Assembly (NCBI GenBank): GCA_963667515.2
Contig: CAXXXY010000003.1
Coordinates: 1 to 40,560, forward strand
Source: VYDC01 sp963667515
GTDB lineage: Bacteria; Chloroflexota; Dehalococcoidia; UBA2979
Direction of reading: 5' to 3'
DNA length: 40,560 nt
The first letter of the stretch is position 1. Every line of letters begins with the position of its first letter. The notes beneath the pieces were generated by a model. The model was not told the origin of the DNA, did not search any database, and was given only the letters and a program-made list of their open reading frames with translations. Shown here piece by piece: positions 9,354 to 17,002 of the stretch. The position numbers were made by a program, and so were the translations under genes.

Positions 9354-9669
9354 ATGCCGAGGTACCTGTTCGAGGCGTCGTAGGTGGGCGAGGGGATCGC
9401 GGGCATGGTCCGCGAGGGCGGCAGCAGTCGCCGGGCCAGCGTCGAGCAGACCGTCGCGGGCATGGAGGCCACGCTCGAGGCCTTCTACTACGCATTCGGG
9501 GAGCACGTACGCCATCGCCGAGCTCCCCGACAATGAGTCGGCGGCTGCGCTGGCGCTCACGATCGCCTCCTCGGGCGCCGTCACGCTGCGGACGGTGGTG
9601 CTGCTCACGCCCGAGCAGGCCGACACGGCCGCCCAGATGGCCGTGAGCTATCGCGCGCCGGGGGCATAG
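9354..9669 (+). pseudogene. GYD-domain protein, broken
   Basis: Translation gives MPRYLFEAS, then an in-frame TAG at 9381-9383, then VGEGIAGMVREGGSSRRASVEQ, EATLEAFYYAFGE and, after a frame change near 9505, TYAIAELPDNESAAALAL and VVLLTPEQ. Together these match the small GYD-domain proteins of about 100 residues, where a Tyr is expected at the TAG position. A strong GGGGGAGG ribosome-binding site precedes the ATG. The gene is either a young pseudogene or carries two sequence errors. Function of the GYD family is unknown. Confidence 0.75.
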
Positions 9670-9704
9670 CGAGCGCGACGTGGCCGGCGGCGGCGCCGCC
9701 GGCG

Positions 9705-10787
9705 CTAGTCACGGATCGGCCGGTAGAGGCGGAAGCCGCGCTGCGCGATCGCGCCGGCGATGGCGCCGTACTCGGGCCCCATCGGGTCCAGCCCGCGCAT
9801 GCGCATCGTCCCGCGCTGGATCATGATGTCGGCGGGCGCGAGCTCGGTCGCGAGCTCGAAGTGGCGGGCCGCCGCCTCGCCGCGGTCGCGCTCCCAGAGC
9901 CATTGGCCTAGCGCGAACTCGGCGCGCGCCTGCTGCTCGGCGGGCGTGGGCAGGCGCTCGGCGGCCAGCTCGCGCGCGCGCTCCGTCGAGGAGAGCGCGG
10001 GCGCCTCGCCCCGCACCCATGCGCGCACCCGATCGAGGTAGGCCGCGGGCTCGACGCGCACCAGCTTCGCGCCGCCCTCGTTCATCACCGCCACGTCGGT
10101 GGGCCGCGCGATGCGCCCCTCCTCGTCGATCCAGACGAGCGTGGGCACGTTGAACATGTTGTAGAGTTCGGGCACGCGGTGCTGCGTGTCGACGACGATC
10201 GGGTAGCTCGCGCGCGCCGCCTCGATCCAGGGCCGCGTGTCCTCGACGTTGCGGTCGGCCATCACCCCGAAGACGGTGAACGGCAGCCCGCCCTGCTCGG
10301 CAAGCTCGTGGTGCAGCGCCTGCCACACGGGCAGATCCTGCCGGCAGCCTCACCAGGAGGCGTGGACCGTCAGCAGCACCTTCTTCCCGCGATGCGCGGA
10401 GAGCCGGTGCAGGGCGCCCGCCAGGTCGGGCAGCTCGAAGTCCGGCGCCTCAAGCCGCGCCAGCGGCGCGCCGCGCTCCCCCGCCGAGGCGCCGAGGCTG
10501 GCCGCGCCCTCGTCGAGGTCGAGCGCGAGCGGCCGGTCGAGCGCGAGCGCGAGCGCCTCGAGGTCCAGCCCCGCCTCCGTCGCGAGCGCGGGCTCGTCGC
10601 GCACGGGCACGCAGACGTCGCCGCGGCAGAGCCCCTCGGGCTTCAGCTCCCAGCGCAGCTCGCGCGCGACCACCTCAGCAGGGACACGCGCCGCGCCGGC
10701 CTCGATCGCGACGGGGAGCAGCAGCTCGCGCGGGGCCGCCTCGTCGCTCTCACCGTCGAGAAGGGTGATGCTGCGCGTCGCGTTCAC
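9705..10787 (-). CDS. Thioredoxin-fold selenoprotein with in-frame TGA (ResA-like, HASW-U-GC motif) and C-terminal TPR-like region
   Basis: Read through TGA at 10350-10352 as selenocysteine, the gene codes for about 360 residues from a GTG start with GCGAGGA upstream. Residues about 1-75 form an N-terminal domain with GLCRGDVCVPV, a possible second redox pair. A redoxin domain follows: APDFELPDL, then KKVLLTVHASW-U-GCRQDLPVWQALHHE. In ResA/TlpA proteins the redox cysteine comes exactly after this Trp, so UGA replaces it. Downstream are YPIVVDTQHRVPELYNMFNVPTLVWIDEEGRI, with the thioredoxin cis-Pro (NVPT), and a TPR-like helical region. Both sides are in the same frame, with no indel. I recall an annotated ResA-like WAxxUGC (seleno)protein family with this shape. 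No signal peptide, so probably cytoplasmic. No selA, selB or tRNA-Sec is in the window. A nonsense mutation is the alternative. Confidence 0.82.
10320..10347 (-). promoter_or_regulatory. Candidate bacterial SECIS hairpin after the selenocysteine TGA
   Basis: Starting two bases after the TGA, an outer stem CTGCC/GGCAG (five pairs) stacks directly on an inner stem GGCAG/CTGCC (five pairs) with loop GAT; five bases (CGTGT) bulge on the 3' side. A stable hairpin immediately 3' of UGA is what SelB recognises in bacterial selenoprotein mRNAs. In GC-rich DNA such stems also occur by chance, so this is supporting evidence only. Confidence 0.5.
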
Positions 10788-10863
10788 GGGTCGATCCTCG
10801 CCGCGGCCGGGCGTCGTGCCGGCACGCGCTCGAGGGTAGCGCGTCTCGAAGCCTACGGGCCCG

Positions 10864-11808
10864 CTATAGCACCGCGAGCGGGTTGACCGGCGAGCCGGTG
10901 CCGCCGGGGATGATCAGCGGCGACGCCATGAACAGGAACTCATAGCGCCCCGCCTCGGCGCACGCCTCGGCGAGCGGCTCGAGGTAGGCGTTGTCGAGCA
11001 GCGGCATGCCCATGAACGGCAGCGCCACGAAGTGCACGGGCCAGCTCGCGAGCGTTCCGTCGGGCGTCGGGATCGTGCCGGGGTAGCCCTGGTCCGAGGC
11101 GTCGAGCATGTCCCAGCCCAGGAGCGACGCGTCGTGCTCATGCAGGAACTCGAGGCAGGAGGCGTGCACGCCCGGCATCGGCGCGCCCATGCGGTCGTGC
11201 TCCGGGTAGGCGGCGAGGAAGCGCTCCATCGAGCCGCGGATCAGCACGGCGTCGCCCGCGCGCGGCTCCACGCCCTGCGCCTTCGCCGCGTCCTCCAGCT
11301 CCCAGCCGTGGATCGGCGCGTCGAGCGTCACGCAGTCGGCGCCGCGCAGCCGCGGGATGTCGTAGAGCACGCCACGCGTGACGATGCCGTCGCGCATGCG
11401 GTCGACGGAGTTCGCGGCGGCGCCCGCCGAGGTGACGAGCGAGCTGGGGCGGCCGTTGTACATCTCGCCGCCCGGCCCCGTGTAGTTGTGGCACAGCGCG
11501 TCGAGATGGGTGTTCACCAGCCCGTGGAACGAGAGCCCGATGTAGTCGCCCGAGTTCGCGGGGCCGTGGGAGACGAAGTGCTGCGCGGGCACCGGGTTGC
11601 GCGGCCCGGGGCGCGTCGCGATCGGGTAGGCGCAGGAGACGGCGCGGCCGTCCCGTGCCAGCGTGACGGCGTGCCGGCGCACCTCGTCGGTGATGAGGTT
11701 GAGCGTGCCCCGCTCGTCGTCGTCGCCCCAGCGACCCCAGTTCTTGAAGCGCTCGCGGTCCGCGAGGTACTCCTCGACGGTCGGCGGCGTGCGGTCCTGC
11801 AGCCCCAT
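10864..11808 (-). CDS. Cyclase-family (kynurenine formamidase-like) metal hydrolase
   Basis: A 314-residue protein with the opening typical of one branch of this family (TVEEYLADRERFKNWGRWGDDDERGTLNLI). The metal-binding signature of the cyclase/KynB family (HxGTHxDxPxH) appears as HGLVNTHLDALCH near residues 100-112, with GDAVLIRG and the later HEHDASLLGWDMLDA also fitting. The family hydrolyses amide or lactone bonds; the substrate here is unknown. GGGGGGCGAG precedes the ATG. It lies 76 bases upstream of the selenoprotein gene on the same strand, so they may be cotranscribed. No kynurenine pathway genes are nearby, so I do not assign KynB. Confidence 0.87.
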   Translation of the reverse strand: MGLQDRTPPTVEEYLADRERFKNWGRWGDDDERGTLNLITDEVRRHAVTLARDGRAVSCAYPIATRPGPRNPVPAQHFVSHGPANSGDYIGLSFHGLVNTHLDALCHNYTGPGGEMYNGRPSSLVTSAGAAANSVDRMRDGIVTRGVLYDIPRLRGADCVTLDAPIHGWELEDAAKAQGVEPRAGDAVLIRGSMERFLAAYPEHDRMGAPMPGVHASCLEFLHEHDASLLGWDMLDASDQGYPGTIPTPDGTLASWPVHFVALPFMGMPLLDNAYLEPLAEACAEAGRYEFLFMASPLIIPGGTGSPVNPLAVL

Positions 11809-11934
11809 CTCGCCCCCCCTGCTCGTGCGCCCGGCCGTCGAGCGAGGAGCGCCCGACCGGCGCGGCGCATCATAGCAACGCGGGCGGCGCGGCCCGCTCG
11901 CTGCCCCCGCCCGCTCGGGGCGACGGGCGCGGCG

Positions 11935-13278
11935 CTAGCGCTCGCGCGCCTCGTCGCCCAGCGTGCCGGGCTCGTAGTAGACGTGGCCCTCGACCGAGGG
12001 CGGGCGGTGCGTCTGCTCCGGCGGCGGCCGGTGGCCCTCGTGGTCGTGCGCGTACTGGTACCCGCGCCCGTAGCCCAGCTCGCCCATCAGCTCGGTGGCG
12101 GCGTTGCGCAGGTGCAGCGGCACCGCCTCGTTGCGGCTGTGGCGCACGTCCTCCTGCGCGCGCTGGTAGGCGGCGTACGCCGAGTTCGACTTCGGCGCGC
12201 GCGCCAGGTAGACGGTCGTCTCCGCGAGCGGCAGCGCCGCCTCCGGCATGCCGAGGAAGTGCACGGCCTGCTGGCAGGCGACGGCGAGCGGGAGCGCCTG
12301 CGGGTCGGCGAGCCCCACGTCCTCGGCCGCGAGGATCACGATACGGCGCACGACGAAGAGCGGGTCCTCGCCCGCCTCCAGCATCCGCGCGAGCCAGTAG
12401 AGCGCGCCGTCGGGGTCGGAGTCGCGCAGCGTCTTGATGAACGCCGAGACGGTGTCGTAGTGCGCGTCGCCGGCGCGGTCGTAGAGCAGCGTGCGGTGCT
12501 GCGCCGCGGACTCGACGAGGGCGCGCGTGACCTGGCGCCGCCCGCCCTCCTCCTCGGCGGCGGCGACGGCGAGGTCGAGCACGTTGAGCGCGGTGCGCGC
12601 GTCGCCGCCCGCGATCTCGACGATGGCGGCGATCGTCTCGTCCTCGATCGACACGGCGAGCTGGCCGAGGCCGCGCTCCTCGTCGGCCAGCGCACGCCAC
12701 AGGATCGTCTCGATCTCGGGCGGGCCCAGCAGCTCCAGACGGAAGACGCGTGCCCGCGAGAGCAGCGGCGCCACGACGTAGAACGACGGGTTCTCGGTGG
12801 TGGCGCCGATCAGCGTCACGGTGCCGTCCTCGACGTGCGGCAGCACCACGTCCTGCTGCGCCCGGTTGAAGCGGTGGATCTCGTCGATGAAGAGGATGGT
12901 GCGCACGCCCGAGACGCGCAGCCGCTCCCGCGCCTCGGCGATCACCCAGCGCACGTCGGCCACGCCCGAGCTGACGGCGGAGAGATCGGCGAAGTGGCGG
13001 CGCGTGCTGTGCGCCATGAGCGCGGCGAGCGTGGTCTTGCCCGAGCCCGGCGGGCCCCACAGCAGCAGCGAGGGGATCTCGTCGCGCTCGATCATCAGGC
13101 GCAGCGGCGTGCCCGGCCCGGCGACGTCCCGCTGCCCGACGAACTCCTCGAGCGTGCGCGGCCGCATGCGCGCGGCCAGCGGCGCGCCGTGCGCCGCCCA
13201 GCGCTGCGCGTGCTCCTCGAAGAGCTCGGACTGCACCCCCGGCGGGAGCTCGCGCTTCCCGCCACCGCGGCTCGTCAT
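11935..13278 (-). CDS. rarA: Replication-associated recombination protein A (RarA/MgsA), AAA+ ATPase
   Basis: A 447-residue AAA+ protein acting at stalled replication forks. It opens with the family N-terminus, including LAARMRPRTLEEFVGQ. Walker A is WGPPGSGKTT, Walker B is ILFIDEIHRFNRAQQD, sensor 1 is GATTENPSF and sensor 2 lies in GGDARTALNVLDLA. The C-terminal part has SAFIKTLRDSDPDGALYWLARMLEAGEDP and the tetramerisation region VYLARAPKSNSAYAAY, ending in GYQYAHDHE. Start chosen at the ATG in MTSRGGGKRELP; a longer frame upstream is an antisense shadow. The TAG stop is a free CTAG. The length is typical for the family. Confidence 0.96.
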   Translation of the reverse strand: MTSRGGGKRELPPGVQSELFEEHAQRWAAHGAPLAARMRPRTLEEFVGQRDVAGPGTPLRLMIERDEIPSLLLWGPPGSGKTTLAALMAHSTRRHFADLSAVSSGVADVRWVIAEARERLRVSGVRTILFIDEIHRFNRAQQDVVLPHVEDGTVTLIGATTENPSFYVVAPLLSRARVFRLELLGPPEIETILWRALADEERGLGQLAVSIEDETIAAIVEIAGGDARTALNVLDLAVAAAEEEGGRRQVTRALVESAAQHRTLLYDRAGDAHYDTVSAFIKTLRDSDPDGALYWLARMLEAGEDPLFVVRRIVILAAEDVGLADPQALPLAVACQQAVHFLGMPEAALPLAETTVYLARAPKSNSAYAAYQRAQEDVRHSRNEAVPLHLRNAATELMGELGYGRGYQYAHDHEGHRPPPEQTHRPPSVEGHVYYEPGTLGDEARER

Positions 13279-13437
13279 GCGCCGAGTGTAGGGCGCGCAG
13301 TCCCTCGGGGGAGCGCCCCCGCCCGTCCGCCGGGCAGAGGAGCGGTGGCGGGGGCCCTCCGCGGCGTAGTAACGTCGCGCCGCCAACAGCGTGGCGCCGC
13401 GGTTCCCGGCCGGCGCCGAGCGATCGAGGGGGAGACG

Positions 13438-13596
13438 ATGGCCGACGAGCGCACCTGCATGGTCTGCGGCAAGGCGATCACCCCGGAGCTCGAGAAGAAG
13501 TGGAACCACGAGGGCGCGTGGCTCTACTTCGACGACATGGGCTGCCGCAACCGCTTCATCGGCAACCCCGAGAAGTACCTCCCCAACTCCGTCTAG
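13438..13596 (+). CDS. YHS-like metal-binding mini-protein
   Basis: 52 residues: a CMVCGKAI knuckle, a middle with LYFDDMGCRNRF and an ending NPEKYLPNSV. The pattern of paired cysteines, then YFDD.xCRxRF and PEKY matches YHS domains, which bind metal or act as small redox/metallochaperone modules. GAGGGGGA precedes the ATG with good spacing. It lies between the divergent rarA gene and gatB; no partner is obvious. Confidence 0.8.
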   Translation: MADERTCMVCGKAITPELEKKWNHEGAWLYFDDMGCRNRFIGNPEKYLPNSV

Positions 13597-13737
13597 CCCA
13601 ACGCCGTCTGGGGCCGCGACCGTGGGCCGCGACGCCCGAGGTCGGCCGCTCGCCGCTCGCCGCGCGCGCGCGCGCGTGCCGACGCGTAGCCTCGAGGGGG
13701 ACGCTCGGCCTCGACGGCTCGGGGCTGCGGAGGGCCG

Positions 13738-15246
13738 GTGACCACGACGACGCCCGAGGCGCCCGCCGGCTCCGCCTACGAGCCCGTGATCGGCCTCGAG
13801 GTCCACGCGCAGCTCTCCACCCGCTCGAAGATGTTCTGCGGCTGCTCGCGGGACTACTGGGACGCCGACCCCAACAGCCACGTCTGCCCGGTCTGCCTCG
13901 GCATGCCGGGCGTGCTGCCCGTCATCAACCGCCGCGCCGTGGAGCTGACGATCCTCACCGGGCTCGCACTGGGCTGCACGATCCCGGCGCGCGCCAAGTT
14001 CGATCGCAAGAACTACCCCTACCCGGACCTCATGAAGGGCTACCAGATCTCGCAGTACGACCAGCCGCTCTGCGTCGGCGGGACGCTCGACATCGAGGTG
14101 GACGGCGTGCCGCACACCGTGCACCTGGAGCGCATCCACCTCGAGGAGGACACCGCGCGCCTGCTGCACCGCGACGACGAGGGCGGCGCGCGCTCGCTGC
14201 TGGACGTGAACCGCGCGGGCGTCCCGCTGATGGAGATCGTGAGCGAGCCGGACATGCACTCCGCCGAGCAGGCGGTCGCCTACCTGCGCAAGCTCCGGCA
14301 GATGCTGCGCTACATCGGCGCCTCGGACGCGGACATGGAGAAGGGCTCCTTCCGCTGCGACGCCAACGTCTCGCTGCGGCCGCGCGGGGCGCGGGAGCTG
14401 GGCACCAAGGTCGAGGTCAAGAACATGAACTCGTTCCGCGCGGTGGGCCGCGCGATCGAGAGCGAGATCCGCCGGCAGTCGGCGATGCTCGACGCGGGCG
14501 AGCGCATCGAGCAGGAGACGCGCGGCTACCTCGAGGCCAGCGGCGAGACCGCCTCGCAGCGCTCAAAGGAGGAGGCGCACGACTACCGCTACTTCCCCGA
14601 GCCGGACCTGCCCCCGCTCGCCGTCGACGAGGCGCGCGTCGCGGCGCTGCGCGCCCAGCTCCCCGAGCTGCCCGACGCCCGCCGCATCCGCTTCGAGAAG
14701 GAGCACGGCCTCACGCCCGAGGAGGCGCGCATCCTCACCGAGAGCCGGGAGCGCGCCGACGACTACGAGCGCACGGTGCACCTCGCCTCGGGCCTCGCGG
14801 GCATCGGCGACCGCGAGGACTACGCCCGCACCGTGGCGCACTGGTTCACGGGCGACGTGGCGCACGTGCTGAACACGCTGGGCGAAGGCGCCGAGCTCCG
14901 CGACACGCAGCTCACACCGGGCCACATCGCGGAGCTCGTGGGGCTCGTGGCCGAGGGCACGATCACCGCCTCCACGGCCAAGGAGGTGCTGGAGATCGCC
15001 TTCGCGAGCGGCGATCTGCCGCAGTCGATCGTGCAGTCGCAGGGCCTCGCGCAGGTGCGCGACGAGGAGGAGATCGACCGCCTCGCGCTCGAGGTGATCG
15101 AGGCGCAGCCGAAGGCGGTGGCCGACTATCGCGGCGGCAAGGAGAGCGCCGTCGGCTTCCTGGTGGGGCAGCTGATGCGGGCCACGCGCGGCCGCACCGA
15201 TCCGCAGCACGCCGCCGAGGTGCTGCGCCGCCACCTGGACGGCTAG
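13738..15246 (+). CDS. gatB: Asp-tRNA(Asn)/Glu-tRNA(Gln) amidotransferase subunit B
   Basis: A 502-residue GatB from a GTG start. The family opening YEPVIGLEVHAQLSTRSKMFC is followed by the zinc-binding cysteines in FCGCSRDY and CPVCLGMPG. Other signatures are DRKNYPYPDLMKGYQISQYD, HLEEDTARLLH, VNRAGVPLMEIVSEPDM, KVEVKNMNSFRAV and RSKEEAHDYRYFPEPDLPP. The C-terminal YqeY-like domain ends with GGKESAVGFLVGQLM. With GatA and GatC it converts mischarged Asp- or Glu-tRNA; those subunits are not in the window. The stop is a CTAG that carries no IS. Confidence 0.97.
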   Translation: MTTTTPEAPAGSAYEPVIGLEVHAQLSTRSKMFCGCSRDYWDADPNSHVCPVCLGMPGVLPVINRRAVELTILTGLALGCTIPARAKFDRKNYPYPDLMKGYQISQYDQPLCVGGTLDIEVDGVPHTVHLERIHLEEDTARLLHRDDEGGARSLLDVNRAGVPLMEIVSEPDMHSAEQAVAYLRKLRQMLRYIGASDADMEKGSFRCDANVSLRPRGARELGTKVEVKNMNSFRAVGRAIESEIRRQSAMLDAGERIEQETRGYLEASGETASQRSKEEAHDYRYFPEPDLPPLAVDEARVAALRAQLPELPDARRIRFEKEHGLTPEEARILTESRERADDYERTVHLASGLAGIGDREDYARTVAHWFTGDVAHVLNTLGEGAELRDTQLTPGHIAELVGLVAEGTITASTAKEVLEIAFASGDLPQSIVQSQGLAQVRDEEEIDRLALEVIEAQPKAVADYRGGKESAVGFLVGQLMRATRGRTDPQHAAEVLRRHLDG

Positions 15247-15376
15247 CGCGCTCGCCTCGCGCGCCGGCGGGGGGCCTGCGGGCGGCCCGCTCGGCCTCGG
15301 CAGCCGTCGCCATTGACCGCGAGCGCCCCGCGCGAGTTAATCAGACGCAGGCGGGGGCAGCGAACGGGGGCTGCTC

Positions 15377-16711
15377 GTGAGCCGGTCCCACATCGCGAAG
15401 TGGCTTTACGTCGGCCTGCACGTCAAGCGCTGGCTGGCGATCATGCTCCTCGGCGTCGTGCTGATGGGCCTGGGCATCGCCTATCTCCTGCGCGAGGTCT
15501 ACGTCTCCTACACGTTCCCCGCGTGGGTGGGCACGCTCACGCTGCAGGACATCCCTCGCTGGGGGCGCGGCCTGATCTTCATCGCGCTCGCCTCGGGGCT
15601 CACCGTCTTCGGCAGCTGGAAGCTGAACCGCTCGATCCTCTCGGCGGTGCTGCCGCCCGACCGGCAGGGCGAGGTCGTCGATCGCATCTACCAGAACCGC
15701 ACGCGGGGGCGCGGGCCGCGCATCGTCGCCATCGGCGGCGGCACCGGGCTCTCGCAGCTGCTGCGCGGGCTGAAGCCGTACACCTCGAACCTGACCGCGA
15801 TCGTCACGGTCACCGACGACGGCGGCTCCAGCGGGGTGCTGCGGCAGGACCTGGGCGTGATCCCGCCGGGCGACATCCGCGCCTGCATCGCGGCGCTCGC
15901 CGACGCCGAGCCGCTGGTCACCGAGCTCTTCCAGTACCGCTTCGACGAGAGTGCCGGCGAGCGCATCGCCGGGCACTCCTTCGGCAACCTCTTCATCGTC
16001 GCGATGTCGGGCGTGACCGGCTCGATGGAGGCGGCGATCCGCGAGACCTCGCGCGTGCTCGCCGTGCGCGGGCGCATCCTGCCCTCGACGTTGGCCGACG
16101 TGCGGCTGCGCGCCCGCCTCGTCGACGGTAGCGTCGTCGAGGGCGAGTCCGCCATCCCAAGCTCCGGCGTTCCCGTCGAGCGCGTCGAGATCCTGCCGCA
16201 CGACGCGCCCGCCTACGCGGAGGCGGCGGTCGCCCTCGCCCGCGCGGAGCTGATCGTGCTGGGGCCGGGGAGCCTCTTCACCTCGGTGCTGCCGAATCTG
16301 CTCGTCCCCGGCATCCGCGAGGCACTGCTCGGCTCGCCCGCGCACACGGTCTACGTCGCCAACGTCGCGACGCAGCACGGCGAGACGGACGGTTTCTCGG
16401 CCGCCGACCACGTCGCCGCGATCCGCCGCCACCTCGGTCGCGACGACGTGGCCGACGTGGTGCTCGCCAACAGCAACCTCCCCGGCGAGCCGCTGCCCGA
16501 GGCGTGGCGATCGCAGCCGGTGGCCGCGCCCGGCGACGCCGACTACGGCGCGGCGCGCCTCGAGCTCGCCGACCTCGTCGACCACGAGCGCCGCTACCGC
16601 CACGACGCGGAGCGCCTCGCCGCCGCGGTGATGCGCAGCTACTTCGAGCGCGACCTGAGGCGGCAGGCGCTGAGCGAGGCGACGGTTGCCGGCCCCGGCG
16701 CCCCAGCGTAG
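15377..16711 (+). CDS. yvcK: YvcK-type gluconeogenesis factor (CofD-like) with N-terminal membrane anchor
   Basis: A 444-residue protein from a GTG start. Residues about 22-40 and 64-80 are two hydrophobic segments, an N-terminal extension found in some lineages. The CofD-like core starts with RIVAIGGGTGLSQLLRGLK, followed by VTVTDDGGSSGVLR and GDIRACIAALAD. Further signatures are GHSFGNLFIVAM, LGPGSLFTSVLPNLL and YVANVATQHGETDGF. YvcK proteins bind UDP-GlcNAc and link carbon metabolism to cell-wall synthesis and shape. The secG gene starts 11 bases downstream, so they form an operon. Confidence 0.94.
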   Translation: MSRSHIAKWLYVGLHVKRWLAIMLLGVVLMGLGIAYLLREVYVSYTFPAWVGTLTLQDIPRWGRGLIFIALASGLTVFGSWKLNRSILSAVLPPDRQGEVVDRIYQNRTRGRGPRIVAIGGGTGLSQLLRGLKPYTSNLTAIVTVTDDGGSSGVLRQDLGVIPPGDIRACIAALADAEPLVTELFQYRFDESAGERIAGHSFGNLFIVAMSGVTGSMEAAIRETSRVLAVRGRILPSTLADVRLRARLVDGSVVEGESAIPSSGVPVERVEILPHDAPAYAEAAVALARAELIVLGPGSLFTSVLPNLLVPGIREALLGSPAHTVYVANVATQHGETDGFSAADHVAAIRRHLGRDDVADVVLANSNLPGEPLPEAWRSQPVAAPGDADYGAARLELADLVDHERRYRHDAERLAAAVMRSYFERDLRRQALSEATVAGPGAPA

Positions 16712-16722
16712 CCTCGATCGCC

Positions 16723-16947
16723 ATGGAGCTCCGGGACTTCCTCTCCCTCGCGCAGATCCTCGTCTCGGCGCTGCTGACGGTGCTTGTGCTGATGCAGGTG
16801 CGCGGCACCGGCTTCGGCGCCGGCCTCGGCGGGGTCGACTCCGGCTTCCGCGCCCGCCGCGGCCTCCAGCGCTCGCTGCACCGCCTGACGATCGTCGTGG
16901 TCGTCGTGTTCCTATCCTTCTCCGCATGGAGCGTCGCCGCGTCCTAG
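16723..16947 (+). CDS. secG: Preprotein translocase subunit SecG
   Basis: 74 residues with two membrane segments (about 8-24 and 52-70) and a short glycine-rich loop (GTGFGAGLGG) between them, the standard SecG layout. LMQVRGTGFG at the end of the first helix fits the family motif. It assists SecYE and SecA in protein export. Its place directly after yvcK supports the call. Confidence 0.88.
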   Translation: MELRDFLSLAQILVSALLTVLVLMQVRGTGFGAGLGGVDSGFRARRGLQRSLHRLTIVVVVVFLSFSAWSVAAS

Positions 16948-17002
16948 CGGGCACGCCCGCCCGCCGCACACTCATCCGCCGCACACTCGCCCGCCTAGCT
17001 CG

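Noticed and set aside
9381..9383. Pyrrolysine or TAG reassignment
   Set aside because: TAG is the normal stop of most genes here (gatB, secG, rarA and others), so the isolated in-frame TAGs are better explained by mutation or sequence error.
9705..10328. A separate gene starting at the GTG after the TGA
   Set aside because: The frame would lack the start of the thioredoxin fold and has no ribosome-binding site; both parts fit one redoxin without an indel.
11032..13596. Open frame of 854 codons on the plus strand
   Set aside because: It is antisense to the cyclase and rarA genes and is very rich in Arg, His and Ala, a shadow. Only its last 52 codons coincide with the real YHS gene.
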